Shown one piece after another: positions 16,829 through 18,520 of a DNA stretch of 18,520 nucleotides. The stretch is from an uncultured Clostridia bacterium (GTDB lineage: Bacteria > Bacillota > Clostridia > UBA1381). Both the position numbers and the translations under genes were made by a program. Every line of letters begins with the position of its first letter. Position 1 is the first letter of the stretch. The notes below the pieces were generated by a model. That model saw only the letters and a list, made by a program, of their open reading frames with translations, searched no databases and had not been told where the DNA came from. Location: positions 1 through 18,520 of the forward strand of contig CAKSGG010000064.1 of NCBI GenBank assembly GCA_934454215.1. The letters are read 5' to 3'.

Positions 16829-16855
16829 TTCCATAGGGAAAGGATTGGTGCGGCT

Positions 16856-17314
16856 ATGGCTGCTACAAACATAAAGGTATTATCGCAAAATAAAAAAGCA
16901 CGTCACGAATATTTTATCCTTGAAACAATCGAGTGCGGAATAGAGCTTTTCGGAACGGAAGTAAAATCGGTTCGCGAGGGAAAGGTTAATCTTACAGACG
17001 CTTATGCGTCTGTCGATAACGGAGAAGTCTTTATAAAGGGCATGAATATATCGCCCTTTGAAAAGGGAAATATATTTAACAAAGACCCGCTGCGGGCAAG
17101 AAAGCTCTTACTGCACAAAAAGGAAATCAGAAAGCTGATAGGTCAAATCAAGCAGGACGGGCTTACTCTTATTCCCCTTTCGGTATATCTGAAAGGCTCA
17201 CTCGTAAAGGTTTCCCTTGCGGTTGCAAAGGGTAAAAAGCTGTACGACAAAAGAAACGACATAGCCAAGCGTGACGCACGCCGAAATGCCGAAAGGGCAT
17301 TGAAGCAATATTAG
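16856..17314 (+). CDS. smpB: SmpB, tmRNA-binding protein of trans-translation
   Basis: A 152-aa cytoplasmic protein that binds tmRNA and delivers it to stalled ribosomes. Family motifs are all present: NKKARHEYFILETIECGIEL (12-31), GTEVKSVREGKVNLTDAYA (34-52), ISPFEKGNIFNKDPLRARKLLLH (around 65-87), and the C-terminal KGKKLYDKR (125-133) followed by the basic tail RDARRNAERALKQY that enters the mRNA channel. Length is normal. ATG at 16856 with AAAGGA 11 nt upstream. It lies 27 nt after GH31 with no terminator between, so it may be read from the GH31 promoter. No tmRNA gene follows, and rnr, a common neighbour, is absent. Confidence 0.98.
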   Translation: MAATNIKVLSQNKKARHEYFILETIECGIELFGTEVKSVREGKVNLTDAYASVDNGEVFIKGMNISPFEKGNIFNKDPLRARKLLLHKKEIRKLIGQIKQDGLTLIPLSVYLKGSLVKVSLAVAKGKKLYDKRNDIAKRDARRNAERALKQY

Positions 17315-17320
17315 CAACTA

Positions 17321-17345
17321 AAAAAACGCCTTTCGGCGTTTTTTT
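17321..17345. terminator. Bidirectional intrinsic terminator between smpB and eno
   Basis: A6 (17321-17326), then CGCC (17327-17330), loop TTTC, GGCG (17335-17338) and T7 (17339-17345). The GC stem is extended by A-T pairs, and the T-tract follows on both strands, so it can end smpB transcripts 7 nt after the stop codon and enolase transcripts from the other side. Confidence 0.9.
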
Positions 17346-17365
17346 AATATTATTAAAAGAGAGAG

Positions 17366-17392
17366 ATGTTAAAGAATTTCTTTAACATTTTT
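17366..17392. terminator. AT-rich hairpin, possible second terminator
   Basis: ATGTTAAAG (17366-17374) pairs perfectly with CTTTAACAT (17380-17388) around a 5-nt loop. On the plus strand it is followed by a T-rich run (17388-17392), on the minus strand by CTCTCTTTT. With only three G-C pairs it is weaker than the hairpin at 17321-17345 and may act as a backup terminator, as a 3'-end stabiliser for enolase mRNA, or not at all. Confidence 0.45.
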
Positions 17393-17458
17393 ATTGTAGC
17401 ATTTTTACAAGCAAAGGTAAATTGCATTATTTCACGTTTTTATGATAATTTTTCACAG

Positions 17459-18520
17459 TTACTCGCCATAACTTCCTATATATGCCAATTCTTCCTCAAT
17501 TCTTAAAAGCTCGTTATACTTTGCCACTCTGTCCGTTCTTGACGGTGCTCCCGTTTTTATCTGTCCCGAATTAGTCGCAACGGCAAGCTGTGCGATTGTT
17601 GCATCCTCGCTTTCACCGCTTCTGTGTGATATAACAGCAGTATATCCGTTCTTCTGCGCCATTTCAACGGCATTAAGCGTTTCGGTAAGCGTTCCGATTT
17701 GATTTACCTTTATCAATATGGAATTTGCCGTACCCGACACAATTCCCTTTTCCAGTCTTTCGGGGTTTGTTACAAACAAATCATCTCCCACAAGCTGCAC
17801 CTTATCACCCAGTCTTTCGGTGAGAATCTGCCAGTTTTCCCAGTCCTCCTCACCAAGCGGGTCTTCTATGGAAAATATCGGGTATTTTTCGCATAATTTT
17901 TCCCAATAATTTATAAGCTCCTCCGCAGTTTTTGTTTCCTTTGATTTTATAAGCGTATAACTCCCCGATTCATTAACCCACTCCGTTGATGCGGCGTCTA
18001 TTGCAATTTTAAAATCCTCATCGGGTTTATAGCCCGCCTTTTTTACAGCTTCCACTATGAGCTTTAATGCGTCCTCATCGCTTTCAAGATTTGGAGCAAA
18101 ACCGCCTTCGTCACCTACCGCCGTTGTCATTCCTTTATCGGAAAGTATTCCTTTGAGTGCATAGAACACCTCACAGCACTGGCGCAATCCCTCTTTAAAG
18201 CTGCCCGCACCGAACGGCATAATCATAAATTCCTGAATATTAACCGTATTGTTTGCATGAGCTCCGCCGTTCAAGATATTCATCATCGGAATCGGCAGAA
18301 TATGTGCATTCACTCCGCCTATATAGCTGTACAGTGACATTCCCAGAGAATTTGCCGCCGCCTTTGCCACTGCCAGAGAAACTCCCAATATTGCATTAGC
18401 TCCCAAATGTGATTTATTCGGCGTTCCGTCAAGCTCAATAAGTTTCATATCAATAAATCTTTGGCTTAACGCATTCATTCCTATTATTTCATCCGCAATA
18501 ATATTATTTACATTATCCAC
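17459..18520 (-). CDS. eno: Enolase, N-terminus cut by window edge
   Basis: Enolase (2-phospho-D-glycerate hydro-lyase) of glycolysis. The visible 353 residues are the C-terminal four-fifths; about 65-75 residues lie beyond the right edge, and the first codon in the window (GTG) is internal rather than a start. Counting from the first visible residue, typical elements are LDGTPNKSHLGANAILGVS (30-48), the NGGAHANN loop (84-91), GDEGGFAPN with the catalytic Glu at 138, metal ligands in DAAS (D175), SIEDP (E219) and GDDLF (246-247), the general-base Lys271 in ILIKVNQIGT, and SHRSGESED (298-306). The end (TAA 17461-17459) is convergent with smpB. It has no functional link to the glycan cluster. 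Confidence 0.98.
   Translation of the reverse strand: MDNVNNIIADEIIGMNALSQRFIDMKLIELDGTPNKSHLGANAILGVSLAVAKAAANSLGMSLYSYIGGVNAHILPIPMMNILNGGAHANNTVNIQEFMIMPFGAGSFKEGLRQCCEVFYALKGILSDKGMTTAVGDEGGFAPNLESDEDALKLIVEAVKKAGYKPDEDFKIAIDAASTEWVNESGSYTLIKSKETKTAEELINYWEKLCEKYPIFSIEDPLGEEDWENWQILTERLGDKVQLVGDDLFVTNPERLEKGIVSGTANSILIKVNQIGTLTETLNAVEMAQKNGYTAVISHRSGESEDATIAQLAVATNSGQIKTGAPSRTDRVAKYNELLRIEEELAYIGSYGE

Noticed and set aside
17315..17458. tmRNA (ssrA) or another small RNA gene downstream of smpB
   Set aside because: The 144-bp gap holds only the two hairpins; no tRNA-like acceptor arm or tag-peptide frame is visible.
1..18520. CRISPR arrays, insertion sequences, prophage genes, tRNA or rRNA genes
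   Set aside because: No regularly spaced repeats, transposase or integrase motifs, terminal inverted repeats, or structural RNA signatures were found on either strand.

Overview
The window looks like a chromosomal segment of a Gram-positive, fairly AT-rich anaerobe of the class Clostridia. The evidence is strong AGGAGG-type ribosome binding sites, a lipobox-bearing sugar-binding lipoprotein, S-layer homology (SLH) domains, a type I dockerin, and clostridial-looking smpB and enolase genes. Combining SLH proteins, a dockerin protein and a carbohydrate ABC transporter is typical of plant-polysaccharide or glycan degraders. A Monoglobus-like gut pectin degrader would fit, but this is only an impression and the species cannot be fixed from the sequence.

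Layout. Positions 1-14911 form one tight minus-strand gene cluster, read from right to left. It begins with two CUT1 sugar permeases (lplB- and lplC/ytcP-like) and their solute-binding lipoprotein. These are followed by four secreted proteins: an 879-aa protein with an internal dockerin, a 1648-aa SLH-anchored protein built from an ancient internal duplication, a 1091-aa protein with degenerate SLH-like repeats, and a small secreted protein cut by the left edge (1-580). Gaps between these genes range from an 11-nt overlap to 35 nt, with no terminator visible, so they are probably one transcript. A strong promoter with two 8-bp direct repeats upstream lies at 14955-15018.

Positions 15125-17314 run on the plus strand from a divergent, near-consensus promoter. 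They hold a cytoplasmic family 31 glycoside hydrolase followed after 27 nt by smpB. A bidirectional terminator (17321-17345) separates smpB from the convergent enolase gene (17459-18520, cut by the right edge at its 5' end).

How it may work together (inference): the secreted proteins bind or process a glycan at the cell surface, the lipoprotein and permeases import the resulting oligosaccharide using an ATPase encoded elsewhere, and the GH31 enzyme cuts it inside the cell. The most noteworthy point is that three consecutive surface genes share four diverged copies of one LamG-like module. One of them also combines a functionally unassigned N-terminal domain with an internal dockerin and InlB-type repeats. 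No gene-free stretch exceeds 215 bp.
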